In this document: positions 43,225 through 53,787 of the stretch, piece by piece
Numbering within the stretch: position 1 is the first letter of the stretch
How the letters are laid out: each line of letters starts with the position of its first letter
Source: Schizophyllum amplum
Taxonomy: Eukaryota; Basidiomycota; Agaricomycetes; Agaricales; Schizophyllaceae
NCBI GenBank assembly: GCA_007026445.1
Contig: VDMD01000005.1
Location: 124,001 to 188,000, forward strand
Length of the DNA stretch: 64,000 bases
Reading direction: 5' to 3'
Translations under genes and position numbers: made by a program
The notes under the pieces: generated by a model
What the model was told of the DNA's origin: nothing
Database searches by the model: none
What the model saw: the letters and a program-made list of their open reading frames with translations, nothing else

Positions 43225-44572
43225 ATGGGCCAAGACTGGCGGTTCTTCGATCTCGACAAGCAAACTGTCCTCGACCATTATAGCTATCTCGGCGAAGCGT
43301 TCTTCGAATGTGGAAACGACATACAAAACATGCTCTGTCGTGTCCCATTTACCCGTACCCAGCTTCGATTCAAGGAACTACCAGCAGGTGTACCTCGTGT
43401 GTTTTCCCTACGGTACGCCTGACCTATGCCACTGTTTTCGTCATGTACTTAGCTGAACGCGACATGGTAGTTCGTTGAACGCTCTCCCTACAGAGCTCAT
43501 CGACCATGTTTTCAGCTTTCTTACAGACTGCCTCGACATTCTATGCTTGGCGTTCGTCAGCCGCAAGTGCTATGTTGCTGGGGAGCGGCACATATTCTCA
43601 TTCATCGACACATGGGCCAATATGTCAGCTGGTCATCGCATCATCGTGCTCGGCAACAACTCTGAGGCTGGCGACCTTCCGCCAGGCATACAGCTTACCG
43701 TCACCGAGAAGACCGCGCTCAGCATGACGCAAAGCGATCTCTACGGCACCGACAAGTATGGAGATCGCCCAATCTCGCTTTACGACTACGCGATAGAGAG
43801 CTTTGCTGGTCGATCCTTCGAAGAGCGCTACGAAGGCCTTCGAAAAGCCCTCATAAAGCGATTCTGTGGACGATACGATCGGCTCTATCGCCGGGGCCGG
43901 GACTGGCATCGCCTTTGGGATGCAGAGAAGTTCGCGACCATGATGCTCGAAAGACTCATGCCCGACGAGGGTGATCGGCCCAACGACGACAGGATGTTGG
44001 TGCTTAGAAACCTTTCGCGCCGCCTCTTTGTTCTTGGTACGGCGGTCGGCAATCTCAACCGCAGTCTCGTACGTGGACCCCACATCCGGAGGCGCGTCTA
44101 CGCCCTCCGCCTCGGAGACGCCGCTTTCGTGCGCATATGCTGGTCGGCGTACAACCAGATTCACATGCGGGACGACACCGGAAAAATACACCGTGGCGCA
44201 TGGGCAGGAGATCGCTTTGACATTGTGCACACCAGTGTCTTCGAGAGAGAGCGGGATGCGGATACGATGCAGGGACTGACACCGTGGGTCGACGTCAGCG
44301 ACGAGGTGCTCGCCGAGGTTGAGACCGCTTGGGTGTCGAATGGCCTTGTTGTGCGCAAGGCTGCGGATACGGGAATTGACTCTGCAGAGGATACAAACGT
44401 TGGCGTGGAAAGTGAAGGCACAGGAAGCGATGGAGGAGACGACGAAGACGAAGACAAAGACGAGGACGAAGACGAAGACGAAGACGAGGACGAGGACGAA
44501 GACGAAGACGAAGACGAAGACGAAGACGAAGACGATAGGAAAGATGATGCGGACGATGCTTCAGAACTTTGA
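43225..44572 (+). CDS. F-box-like family protein with acidic tail
   Basis: Exon 1 (43225-43412, 188 nt) begins MGQDWRFFDLDKQTVLDHYS. Exon 2 (43471-44572) starts with the F-box-like SLNALPTELIDHVFSFLTDC. The family blocks SRKCYVAGERHIFSFIDTWA, IIVLGNNSEAGDLPPGIQL, LVLRNLSRRLFVLGTAV, LGDAAFVRICWSAYNQIHM and HRGAWAGDRFDIVHT follow, then a run of about 24 alternating Asp/Glu residues and SEL. The 58-nt intron has donor GTACGC and acceptor GGTAG. Exon length and intron position equal those of the 10832 gene. No function is known. Confidence 0.85.
44438..44534 (+). repeat. GACGAA/GACGAG hexanucleotide microsatellite (coding)
   Basis: Near-uninterrupted GAC-GA(A/G) codon repeats encoding the Asp/Glu tail of the F-box-like protein. 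Such tracts are length-variable between alleles. Confidence 0.85.
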
Positions 44573-45288
44573 TATAGACGACTTTGTTGAAGTTTGCGAT
44601 TTCTTTTGCGAATATATATTTCAAGGACGAGTGCAGGTCGTCTCAAACCGAGTTAAGTGCACAGTCTTAGACACCGAAGAGATATGTCTTGGGACGAACT
44701 GTACTTGTGCACGGTTGACTTGTCGGGTCAACTTCAGCGACGAGCTACCTCAGATATGGTTCGCCAAGTCAGACGTTCCGAACATGCGAGTCTGACCGTA
44801 CTCGTCTCACAGAATGCAGCCGCGACTCTGTAGACGATTCTGAAAGCTCAACGCGACTCAAGCAGACGTTGCGGGCTCACGTTCATTTTGGCGCGTCCAT
44901 TCCTGCGAGGTCGGTCTTCACAACGTATCAAATTATCCGTACACCGGAAAACAAGGTCCATTCAAGGTGTACACTACTGGGTAGTTTGTATAGTGTCCAT
45001 GGCGGGTAAAAATGCAAATAACGTCCCCGCCCGCTCCAGCAACGGGGACACTACGAGATTCAGTATCGTATGTGGGCGTAGATTCGTGTCGTAGGCATAA
45101 CAAGAGCGTTCGGAAATCCGTGGTTGTGCCACGGATGAAATACGGTCGGAAGCGGGTAGGTGGCGAATTTGAGGAACGAGCAGAGCATGGCGCGTTGGCG
45201 CGTCCGAGGACAAGCTCAGAGGCTTTCCCTAGTTACTTATTACTGACTAAGCTGTTCAACACAGGGAGAGGAAAAGACATGCTCTTAC
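44573..45288. other. Intergenic, 3'-to-3' spacer
   Basis: Convergent 3' flanks. An AT-rich patch (gcgaatatatatttc, about 44608) is a plausible 3'-end signal for the F-box-like gene. No gene seen. Confidence 0.5.
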
Positions 45289-45871
45289 TTACAGTAGAGA
45301 CAGCGTCACGTCACCGTGCACCTTGGCCTTCAGTTCGACCCAGACATCGAGGTTGAGGTCGAGGCGGAGCTGGAACAACGTATATGGTCAGCCACGTCTG
45401 CCGTACTACGCATAACCGGACTTTTAGTGCACCTTGAGCGTGTCGTCTCCACCACCGCCTTCCTCCTTCTGCTCGCCTCCGCCGCCAGTCAGGCCGCCAA
45501 GCGTGTTCTTCCCGAGGCCGCCGACAGTGTCGGTAGCGCCCTTCGTGAGACCGTTGACAGTTTCTCCGGCCTCGCCGATGCCGGGAAGGCCGCCGAGGGG
45601 ACCACCCTCACCGCCGCCAAGAGCGCCACCGCCACCACCCTGCTGGCGGCCACCGCCTCGGCGGCGACGACGTGGCGCATCGTCGTACTCGCTATCACCG
45701 GCAGAGACGCTGCGCGGCGTGCGACTACGACCCCTAGATCGCACGGTCAGCGCAGCTACAACGAATGAAGACGCCCTCAACTCACCTGCGCGCACGAGAA
45801 TGCGACTGCTGCATCGCAGGAGGAGGGCTCTGCTCGCCGGGCGTGGTAGAAGATGCACGAGATTGGGACAT
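45289..45871 (-). CDS. Small Arg/Gly-rich protein with conserved LDVWVELKAKVHGD C-terminus (copy 1)
   Basis: Three exons. Exon 1 reads MSQSRASSTTPGEQSPPPAM and QQSHSRARR; exon 2 contains SRTPRSVSAGDSEYDDAPRR, a Gly-rich run and GKNTLGGLTGGG before DDTLK. The last exon encodes LRLDLNL and then DVWVELKAKVHGDVTLSLL with a stop right after. Two neighbours (46961-47512 and 48145-48579) share the Ser/Arg start, the Gly/Gln middle, the D-(D/E)-LK splice point and the same last-exon sequence. I know this short C-terminal motif only as a conserved feature of many fungal hypothetical proteins. Its pattern of alternating hydrophobics suggests a beta-strand or membrane-lying segment. No signal peptide. 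Confidence 0.75.
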
Positions 45872-46960
45872 TATAGGACGGTTACGATGGAATGGGCGGT
45901 GAGTGTGAGTCGGTATGGTGAAGTGGCAGGGGAAAAGTGGTTATCGCGAAGAGCATGTTCTGCTATTATACAAACAGCGCGCGCCACCTCCGACGTAAGG
46001 GAACGTCATCCGACTGTGCCTCGGCACCCCCATGCACAAGGATTCCTAGCAACGAACCGCTATTGGCAAAGGTGCGGGCCCGGTGGGGACGTTTTCGTTG
46101 AAGTTTGAATCTGCGAGGCGAACCGTGCCGGTGACGTCAAGCGACATAAAAGCGTAGCGGAGCCGGGTCGGGCGCAAGCCAAAGCAAGGTGCATTGTGAC
46201 CGTCAGATCAGAGTCGAGCGATTCAGACATACAAGGGCATGTCGCGCGAGCTTGACAGTTGACGAGTTCTAGCGCCAGGTGCTACTAGTTCGTGGCGAAA
46301 GAACGGCGATCATTTTCTCAAGCAGAGGTCACAGTTGAACTGGTCACGTCACATATGCTCGTTGACCTCATCCTCATCGGAGGCTTCACCCCATTTATTC
46401 CTGCCGTGCGAAACGCCTTGTGTACGTCTTGTGCTGCGCTTTGGAGACCACTTGCACCGCAGTCGGAACGTGCGCTGATCTGCACCCTGAGGCACGCCAG
46501 CCCTGAAGTCATCCTTCGCCCCATCCCCCACCCATCTCCGACGAACTTCGTCGACGCGTGAGCTCATACTAGTAGCAAAGCCACACGCCTTCCTGTGTCC
46601 TGGATACCGCCACGAGCATGCCAGCCTTTTGTTCAACGCGTACTTCGGAACTGCACTGGTGAACGCGTGTTTTGTAACGAAGGCTTGTTCGTCATCAAAA
46701 CGATTCGCTTCTTCTGCAAGTTCTAATATACATTCGACAACACGACTATTACTTTTGGAGAAGTGCAGTAATACGCCACCTAGAAGGCAGTCCATGGGCA
46801 TACGGGGCCGCGCTACGATGCGGCGCCGCTCGTCGTACGAGGTCGTCCAAATGATATTGCTCCGGGCCTCGTGTGGTAAGTAGGGCTCGCGACCTCAACC
46901 CTCACTTAAGCATTCCTATCCCCGTCAGCTAATCATCGACTGGAAAGCAGCAGAGCACAC
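45872..46960. other. Intergenic between copies 1 and 2
   Basis: About 1.1 kb with no supported gene. The ORFs here (for example 46292-46561 plus) show no family signature or splice-consistent continuation. Confidence 0.5.
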
Positions 46961-47512
46961 TCACAGCAAGGACAGGGTCACGTCACCGTGCACCTTCGCC
47001 TTCAGTTCGACCCAGACATCGAGGTTCAAGTCGAGGCGAAGCTACGAGCATCAGGTCAGTCTCTAATTCCGCGCGATAAGCTGAGAATATACCTTCAGAG
47101 TATCGTCGCTCCCCTCGTCCTGCGGCTGCTCCGCAGGTGGCTGCTGCTGCTGCTGTTGCGGTTGCTGCATGCCGCCTTGGTTGGCCTGTCCCACCTGTCG
47201 GTCGTCCTCGGCAATGCGGGGCATGCCATCGGGGAGGCCCTGAGGCTGCTGGCCGCGCTGTCCTCCCCCTCCCCCACGGCGGCGACGGCGGGCAGCGCCA
47301 TCTGACTCGTAGCCGCCCTCCATACCCGCCGAGCGGCTGCGCGCAGCACGGCTACGGGAGCGGCGCTGTGGCTCTTCCTCGCGCTGCATGGACGCCGCGC
47401 GCGACTGAGGCTCCATCGAGCCCGAGCGCGACTGGGGCTGCTGCGACACCGAACGAGATTGCGGGCTCGAGGAGTCCGAGCGCGCTTGAGACTGGGTGCG
47501 TGATTGGGACAT
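46961..47512 (-). CDS. Small Ser/Arg/Gln-rich protein with conserved LDVWVELKAKVHGD C-terminus (copy 2)
   Basis: Exon 1 starts MSQSRTQSQARSDSSSPQSR, with many SR/SQ dipeptides, then GGYESDGAARRRRRGGGGG, GMPRIAEDDRQVGQANQGG, a Gln-rich run and DEGSDDTLK. The intron (47039-47098 region) leads to the last exon LRLDLNLDVWVELKAKVHGD followed by VTLSLL and a TGA. The predicted product is about 175 residues, highly basic in the middle and disordered apart from the C-terminal segment. A TATATATA tract lies about 110 bp upstream. Confidence 0.78.
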
Positions 47513-48144
47513 GGTGGTTATGTTTGCGATGGGTAGAGATTGGTGGGGTTCGTACTAGATTCAGATGAGTGTTGTTGTTGTGAATACTTTCTGTAAGAGG
47601 CGCACAAAGGAGGACTGCTCTCTTATATATATGATCGTTCTCCACGGTCGCGTCCCTATGAGTTCATGCGAGGGGCCATATCAAAAACATGTGCGTATGT
47701 TTGTTCCACGGTGCCACCTCGAGCAGTTCAAGAATACCAGCGCGATGACGTCAAATTTGACGATAGTGTAGGCGCCTAACCCGAGCGACCTGCGAGCGAC
47801 CTCAACCTCAGGAATTTCTGTACGAGTCGCGAAGCCAGCTTGACGCAGCCTGCAGGGCTTGCGCATGCCATTGCACGTGTTCTGTTCACGATCTGCACTC
47901 TGGCTGCTTTTGTTGGTACGTTCATTGATAATGTCCTACGCGTAGTATACAGCAACCAAGTCCATCGTAGTATAAGTGTCGTCATTGCGACTGAAATCGT
48001 AAGGTAATTCGTGAAGATCGAGTGGCAAAAGCCTGTACATGCGAGAGGTACGCGAGAGGAGGGCAGGAGGGAGGCAGCGCGTGGGGAAATTTACCCACTG
48101 GGCGCGCCATTAGCAAGCAAAGACGTGGAAGATGTGGCACTTAC
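47513..48144. other. Intergenic between copies 2 and 3
   Basis: Contains the TATA-like tract of copy 2 and the 3' flank of copy 3. No other gene seen. Confidence 0.5.
47623..47632 (-). promoter_or_regulatory. TATA-like tract
   Basis: Alternating TATATATA about 110 bp upstream of the copy-2 start on the minus strand, followed toward the gene by a GT-rich leader. Confidence 0.4.
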
Positions 48145-48579
48145 TTACAGCAAAGACAGAGTAACATCACCGTGCACCTTCGCCTTCAACTCGACCCAGA
48201 CGTCGAGGTTGATCTCTAGTTTGAGCTGCGAGACCGTTAGAACGTTAAATATTGTTCTCCTATATGCAACCAGACGTACCTTTAGCGCCTCATCACCGCC
48301 ACCGTCTTCCTGCTGAGCAGGCGGCTGCTGTTGCTGCTGCTGCTGCTGCATTTGCTGCTGCTGCTGCTGTTGCATCTGCTGCGGCGAGTACTGGCCAACC
48401 TGCCCGCCCTGCTGGTCCTCCGCAATGCCCGGCATGCCCTGCTGACGCCCACCACGACGGCGCCCGCTGCGACGCGAAGGGCCGGTATCCGACTCGTAGT
48501 CAGTCGAGACGCTGCGGGCCGCACCGCGGCTGCGGCTGCGGCGCTGGCGCTGGGCGGCCGGGGGCGGGGACATAGACAT
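48145..48579 (-). CDS. Small Arg/Gln-rich protein with conserved LDVWVELKAKVHGD C-terminus (copy 3)
   Basis: Begins MSMSPPPAAQRQRRSRSRGA, then STDYESDTGPSRRSGRRRGG, QQGMPGIAEDQQGGQVG, a Met/Gln run (QQMQQQQQQQMQQ) and GGGDEALK. The last exon reads LKLEINLDVWVELKAKVHGD, then VTLSLL and a TAA. Shared MPGIAED/MPRIAEDD and YESD blocks show common descent with copies 1 and 2. Copy 3 differs at L-K-L-E-I versus L-R-L-D-L. It is the shortest of the three. Confidence 0.78.
   Translation of the reverse strand: MSMSPPPAAQRQRRSRSRGAARSVSTDYESDTGPSRRSGRRRGGRQQGMPGIAEDQQGGQVGQYSPQQMQQQQQQQMQQQQQQQQPPAQQEDGGGDEALKVRLVAYRRTIFNVLTVSQLKLEINLDVWVELKAKVHGDVTLSLL
48322..48377. repeat. CTG/CAG microsatellite (coding poly-Gln)
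   Basis: CTG-rich on the plus strand, encoding Gln with Met interruptions in copy 3. A shorter run in copy 2 lies at about 47140-47165. Confidence 0.75.
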
Positions 48580-49641
48580 CTTGACGAGTTGTCGTTGAGT
48601 GGGCGGTTGGGTTGTAGTGTGTGGGTGACGAGGCGCGTGGACGGAGCGGGATACTTGAAGGGGTGGCGGGCGCGCGATACGAGGTACTTAAGCGATCGCG
48701 CGTCTCCACTCATTGCGTCCTATGAGCTAATCGCGCTGGGCCGTTCTGCATGGTGGCAACTGAGCTGGTCAGGGCTCAAGACGAGTTGGCTCGCCTTGTT
48801 GTCGTTTGCAAACGGATGGAGGGTGATGACGTCGTAGGTCGGCTTACCGACTGTATGTTTGTTGAATCAGGTACATCCCCCATAGGCGAGCAGCAGGAAC
48901 AGCCAGACTGGAACTTCCATCGCGCTTGGGAAGACCGGAGGCCTTGAATACCAGGGCAAGGAGGACGATGATTTGCAGCGTCGAGGGAAGTAAAGAAGCA
49001 CCGGAAATAATGCCCGATTTATTCTTCGTATTTTACGCTTTGCTCGGCGGTTGATCCGGACAAAGGCTTTCCATTTCGGGATGTCCCTTGCCTTTCTCTT
49101 CTCATGACGAAGAGCCATGCCTGTCGCTTAAGACCGACGCTACGTCCAACTTTCCGAAGAGCGGACACGAGCAGATAAACCAGAGCACGCTCCGCGCAAG
49201 CCGCAGACGCAGACTTAGCCTCGAGGCTCGAGTGACACACCCAGTGGCTGCTCAACGTTGGTATGGGGCCCTTCTGTCACTCAGTGGCTCTGCACAGCCT
49301 CCTGCGTAGTCGGACACCAAGGGGACGGCATCATGCCGGGCTTCGGAATCCACAGTCATGCAATCGCGTCACTGTCCCCGCCCCGTGTTCGTATACAGAG
49401 TCCGGTTCTGCCCAGGTCCTGCCCTGCGCCCAGTCTCCTCCCATGTCATCTCAGCTATTCGCGTTGGAGGCCGCTCTCATCACCATGATATCAGGGCCTT
49501 GCTGTCTTGGAGCGCGGCCCTCTATAAGAGCTGGTGAATCTCTGCCAGATTATAATCAATTCCACACATCCTCCCTCTACTTCGACCAACTCACACTACT
49601 CAACTCACACTTTATCACCCACCCTTACATTACACGACACC
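48580..49641. other. Divergent intergenic region
   Basis: About 1.06 kb between divergent genes. TATAAG at 49523-49528 lies about 115 bp upstream of the ATG at 49642. The region is otherwise featureless. Confidence 0.5.
49523..49528 (+). promoter_or_regulatory. TATA box
   Basis: TATAAG in ctctataagagc, followed by a CT-rich leader up to the ATG at 49642. Confidence 0.5.
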
Positions 49642-50476
49642 ATGACCGACGTCCAGCAGCAATTCGGCGCGCCTCCGTCTGAGGCCTCGACCGACGACCG
49701 CTCTCCGGACGAGCGCAAGGAGGAGGCCGAGCTCGCCGAGCGCCTATCGAGGACGATTGAGGAGGCGAACGAGCGCGTCGTCCCCTTGACGAAGATGATC
49801 CGCAAGGCAAGTTTACCTCCTCGTCTCCCACTCCACGCATAGTTAACATTTCCTTTGCAGCACATCGAGAACATGGAGGCGCGGAAAGAGGACGACCGCA
49901 ACGAGGACGAGCTCGTGAAGCAAGTCAAGCCGCTGCTTGAGCAGGCTGAGCAGATCCTCAACCAGACGCAGGGCGTGGTCAAGGGTACGTCTTTTGTCTT
50001 GCCCTTGTCGTCGAACGGCGCGCTAACTTCGACCCGCAGGCGCCGACCCCGACGGCAAGATCGCCAGCCGCGCCAAGCGCCACCAACAGGACCACCGCGC
50101 GACGCCCGAGGAGCAGCGTCTGGCGGAGGCATTGAAGGTCATGATTGAGGAGGTTGGCGGCACCATCGAGTGGGCCAAGGGCAAGCTCGACGCCTTCCCC
50201 AAAGCGAAGAAGGACCTCGGACCCCTGCTTGACGCCCTCGGCCGTGAGTCCTCCCTTTATCGTGATCCTGGGCAGCATCACTAACCCCGTCCCTTAGAGC
50301 CCCTCACTCAAATCGTCGGCGGTGTCGCCATCTTGCTCACCGGTGTACTCAACCTCGTCGGCAAGCTGCTCTCCGGGCTCGGCCTGGACAGCCTGCTCAA
50401 GGGCATCGTGTCGGCGACGGGGCTCGACAAGATCTACAACTCGCTCGGTCTTGGGAAGTGGCTCAATGCGAAGTAG
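49642..50476 (+). CDS. DUF6987-like protein, LEA-type amphipathic
   Basis: Four exons. They give ERKEEAELAERLSRTIEEAN, RVVPLTKMIRK, HIENMEARKEDDRNEDELVK, LEQAEQILNQTQGVVKG, ADPDGKIASRAKRHQQDHRA, EEVGGTIEWAKGKLDAFPKA and finally EPLTQIVGGVAILLTGVLNL with LGLDSLLKGIVSATGLDKIY. The acidic/basic helical body and the hydrophobic Gly-Leu-rich C-terminus resemble a domain I know from fungal LEA-like proteins (DUF6987, named from memory and not checked). A stress or membrane-association role is inference. Introns are 53-58 nt GT-AG and the stop follows GKWLNAK. Confidence 0.72.
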
Positions 50477-50851
50477 GCTGGTATGCTGCAGGAGAAGCGT
50501 ATAGAAGGAATGCATGAAAGAACGTACGAAGGACTGTATTATATGTAGCATAGCGCTCAGGATTGGAAGTATACGGACACCTTGTTTTTGACGACTTTGG
50601 TGGCACGCTCGGAGCACGATCGACACTGTCACTGCATAAGTACAACGCCAGCCGCAAATAGCTTCAGTGTATGGCAGTGGCATGAATACTTATAAGCATG
50701 TGTACCACAGCCCGCGCACTGCAGAGGGTGTACGGAGGAGTCGAAGGGTCATCGGACACACATCCGACAGCAGACCACGTGGTGGTTTATAAACAGACCC
50801 ACCCTATATTTTGCTTGTTTCTTCCCTTCACGTCGACCAACGCCTACCATA
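50477..50851. other. Intergenic
   Basis: 3' flank of the DUF6987-like gene and promoter of the CYSTM gene, with TATAAA at 50788-50793 about 60 bp before the ATG. Confidence 0.5.
50788..50793 (+). promoter_or_regulatory. TATA box
   Basis: TATAAA in ggtttataaacag, 59 bp upstream of the ATG at 50852. Spacing and the following CT-rich leader are typical. Confidence 0.55.
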
Positions 50852-51515
50852 ATGAGCGCACAAGACTACTACGGCGGCGGCCAACAGCAACAGCAGCAGC
50901 AGGGCTACTACCCCCCGCAAGGTGAGGCGCCGCTTTCCTCGTTTCGGGGCTACGCAGCCGATCTCCGGTGCATTATCTCCAGCCGTGCATTTGCGAGGAG
51001 CATCAGATGCTTGGGCGCCTATAGTGGCGCTAGCATCCTCTCGCTGCTACCAATCGACGTGGGGTACTCGGACAATGGCGGGCTGACGGCGCTTCGCAGG
51101 TCCCCCTCCTGGGCAGGGCGGCTACTATCCTCAGGTGCGTAGCGATCGAACCGACTAAGACTGTGCGCTGACTTGCGACGTAGCAACCCCAGCAGGCCTA
51201 CCAAGGCGGTGGCGGCTATGGCGCACCACAGGGTGGCTACCCTCAGCAGGGCTATCCCCAGCAAGGCCCGCCACAAACCATCTACGTGTATGCCGCACTT
51301 TCCCCCCAGTACCACGCGCGACCTGACCCCTTTCCCCCTCCCCAAGTCAAGGACAGCCGCAGAAGGCCAGCGGTGGTGGTGGGGGCGGTGGCTGCATGGC
51401 ATGTCTAGCAGGTGTCTGCTTGTGCTGTTGCGCAGAAGGTGTGTACCGCGTCCGCTCTTAATCCGACGAGCTGTAACTGACGACTGCGCCAGAATTGTGT
51501 GACTGTCTGTTCTAG
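50852..51515 (+). CDS. CYSTM-type cysteine-rich tail-anchored protein
   Basis: Small tail-anchored protein. Exons give MSAQDYYGGGQQQQQQQGYY, GPPPGQGGYYPQ, QPQQAYQGGGGYGAPQGGYP, QQGYPQQGPPQTIYV and QGQPQKASGGGGGGGCMACL, then AGVCLCCCAEE and LCDCLF with a TAG. The Tyr/Gln/Pro/Gly-rich repeats followed by a Cys-packed C-terminal segment match the CYSTM (cysteine-rich transmembrane) module found across eukaryotes and linked to stress tolerance and metal handling. Five exons over GT-AG introns; the first intron is long (about 180 nt). Confidence 0.83.
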
Positions 51516-51905
51516 TTGTATCTGCTCCATGCCGGGGCATGAACCGTTTCCTGGATCTTTCTGCGTCCGACGAACATTCTTGTAACGTCGAACGATTACA
51601 CTGTAGCCTTGTCTGTCTTGAGCGGCCGCGCGCTATGCAAGGCCCATTTCTTTCCGGCAGTGTATCCATATCTATGTCCTGTTCGATACCGTATACATGC
51701 ATGCATTTTCCCCCCTTGAGTGAACTGTACCCTGCGGAGAGGTTGGCGGAGGGTCGAGAACAATGCGCTTATATAAGCTCGCCTTCAGACGCCGGGCAAA
51801 ACATGACGGCCGTGATTGGTCCCCGGTTTTTTCCGTGTGACACGTGACAGCGCGGATTGTACTTGCGCCGTTGTTCTCCCTCCTTACCATAGTGTATTCT
51901 CTAAA
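51516..51905. other. Intergenic
   Basis: 3' flank of the CYSTM gene and promoter of cytochrome c1. tatataagc lies at about 51771. No gene seen. Confidence 0.45.
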
Positions 51906-53208
51906 ATGTTCTCGAGGCTGTCGGCGAGAGCCTTGAAGTCGTCGTCGAGCTTGTTCTCGGCGTCGCGCGCGTCTGCAGCCGCCCGGGGCTCCTCGGTACG
52001 CGACCGCACCAACGGCGACGCGCGCTTTTACTGACACCGCGGACAGGTCCGGTTTGCCTCGACTTCCTCCTCCTCGTACTCCGCATTCCAGGTGCGTGCA
52101 GTCCTCCACAAAAAGCGCTCATATGCTGACTGACTTCCTGCAGTCGGCGTTGAACTCCAACTTCACGCTCGCCGGTGCTTCCCTCGTTTCGGTCGGCTCC
52201 ATAGTTTGGTATACCCACCTCTATGGCTCGCTTCCCGTCATCGGCGAAGTGCACGCCAGCCACCTGAGCGACGAGGGCCTGCACCCGGCCGAGTACCCCT
52301 GGTCCCACAAGGGCTGGATGAACTCGTTCGACCACGCCAGGTGCGTTCGGTCCCCGATGCATTATCACCTTTCTCACATAGTGACCCAGCATTCGCCGAG
52401 GGTACCAGGTTTACCGCGAGGTCTGCGCGGCGTGCCACTCCCTCGACCGCATTGCATGGCGCAACCTTGTCGGCGTGTCGCACACCGCGGATGAGTCGCG
52501 CGCAATGGCTGAGGAGATCGAGTACCAGGACGGCCCAGACGACAACGGCGAGATGTTCATGCGTCCCGGAAAGCTCTCCGACTACATGCCGGCCCCGTAC
52601 CCGAACGAGGAGGCCGCTCGCGCAGGCAATGCCGGCGCTTTGCCGCCCGACCTCAGCTTGATAGTGAAGGCCCGCCATGGCGCTGCTGTGCGTGTCCCGA
52701 CTGCTGGAAATCAATAGTTGGCTCATCACGCTGCAGGACTATATTTTCTCTCTCCTGACGGGTTACATTGACCCGCCCGCTGGTGTCGAGATCCGTGAGG
52801 GTATGAACTACAACCCCTTCTTCCCCGGCGGTGCCATCGGTATGGCTCGTGTCCTGTTCGACGGCCTCGTCGAGTACGATGATGGTATGCAACATCTCAA
52901 GACATACAGAGCATTCCTCTGACCTCCACCGCAGGTACCCCCGCGACGACCTCCCAGATGGCGAAGGACGTCGTGACGTTCTTGAACTGGGCAGCGGAGC
53001 CGGAACACGACGAGCGCAAGAAGGTTGGCATCAAGGCCATCATCCTGTTCTCTTCCCTCTTCGCCCTCAGCTTGTACACCAAGCGCTTCAAGTGGACTCC
53101 CATCAAGAACAGGAAGATCTGTAAGTCAACTTCTACTCACTTGTATATGCTCTTCAACTTTAACTCATCGTCTCCGCAGTCTACGACCCGCCGGCGGGCA
53201 AGCACTAG
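51906..53208 (+). CDS. CYT1: Cytochrome c1, heme protein of complex III
   Basis: Catalytic subunit of the bc1 complex. The bipartite targeting sequence starts [20 protein letters not shown] and continues [20 protein letters not shown]. The mature domain includes [39 protein letters not shown] (CAACH heme-c site), [20 protein letters not shown] and [20 protein letters not shown]. It continues [34 protein letters not shown] and [20 protein letters not shown] (axial Met region). The C-terminal anchor reads [20 protein letters not shown], followed by [18 protein letters not shown]. All seven or so introns are short GT-AG with consistent phase. Confidence 0.96.
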
Positions 53209-53787
53209 ACGTCGTAGATTATGCTCTTCTTATAATGCGCTTGTCATCGTCAGACGGTCAATGGCAGAACATACACCTTGGATCTCATGTGACTTCCGAC
53301 GCTGCGATTCATCGCAGTGCGTTGAATGCGATCAACCTCAAATTCTCGCATCTTGACTCGCTGGCCCTTAGCTTGAAGACATTGAAATATGTGATGTGGG
53401 TTCTCGGTTCCTTCATTCAGGCTGGAAGTTGCCAACAAGCTCACCGTGTCGCCCGACGCATTCCTTTGCCGCTGTACGCATAAGTACGCTGAAGCGCTCC
53501 CTGCCCGCTAAGATGATGCTTACTATGGACTGCTACGTAGGGTATCGAAGTAGCACCCTTGTTCCCGCTCGCTGCTTGCTGGTGCTGGCAGTCATGTGGC
53601 CCATGCGGCCGTCAGAGCCTGATGGATGGCGGACCTGGCGCGGGCAAGGCGGTATGATTATCTGAGGATGGGAGCGTTGTGGGCCTCCGGGTCCGGGGCG
53701 CGAGAGGCTATTGGGATCAGGTGCGGGGAACCCTTCTTTCCCTCTTCCTTCTGTCCGTCATCCCGCTCCAGATACGCTCTATCGACG
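53209..53787. other. Intergenic
   Basis: 3' flank of CYT1 and promoter of the GH92 gene. No supported ORF or repeat. Confidence 0.45.
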
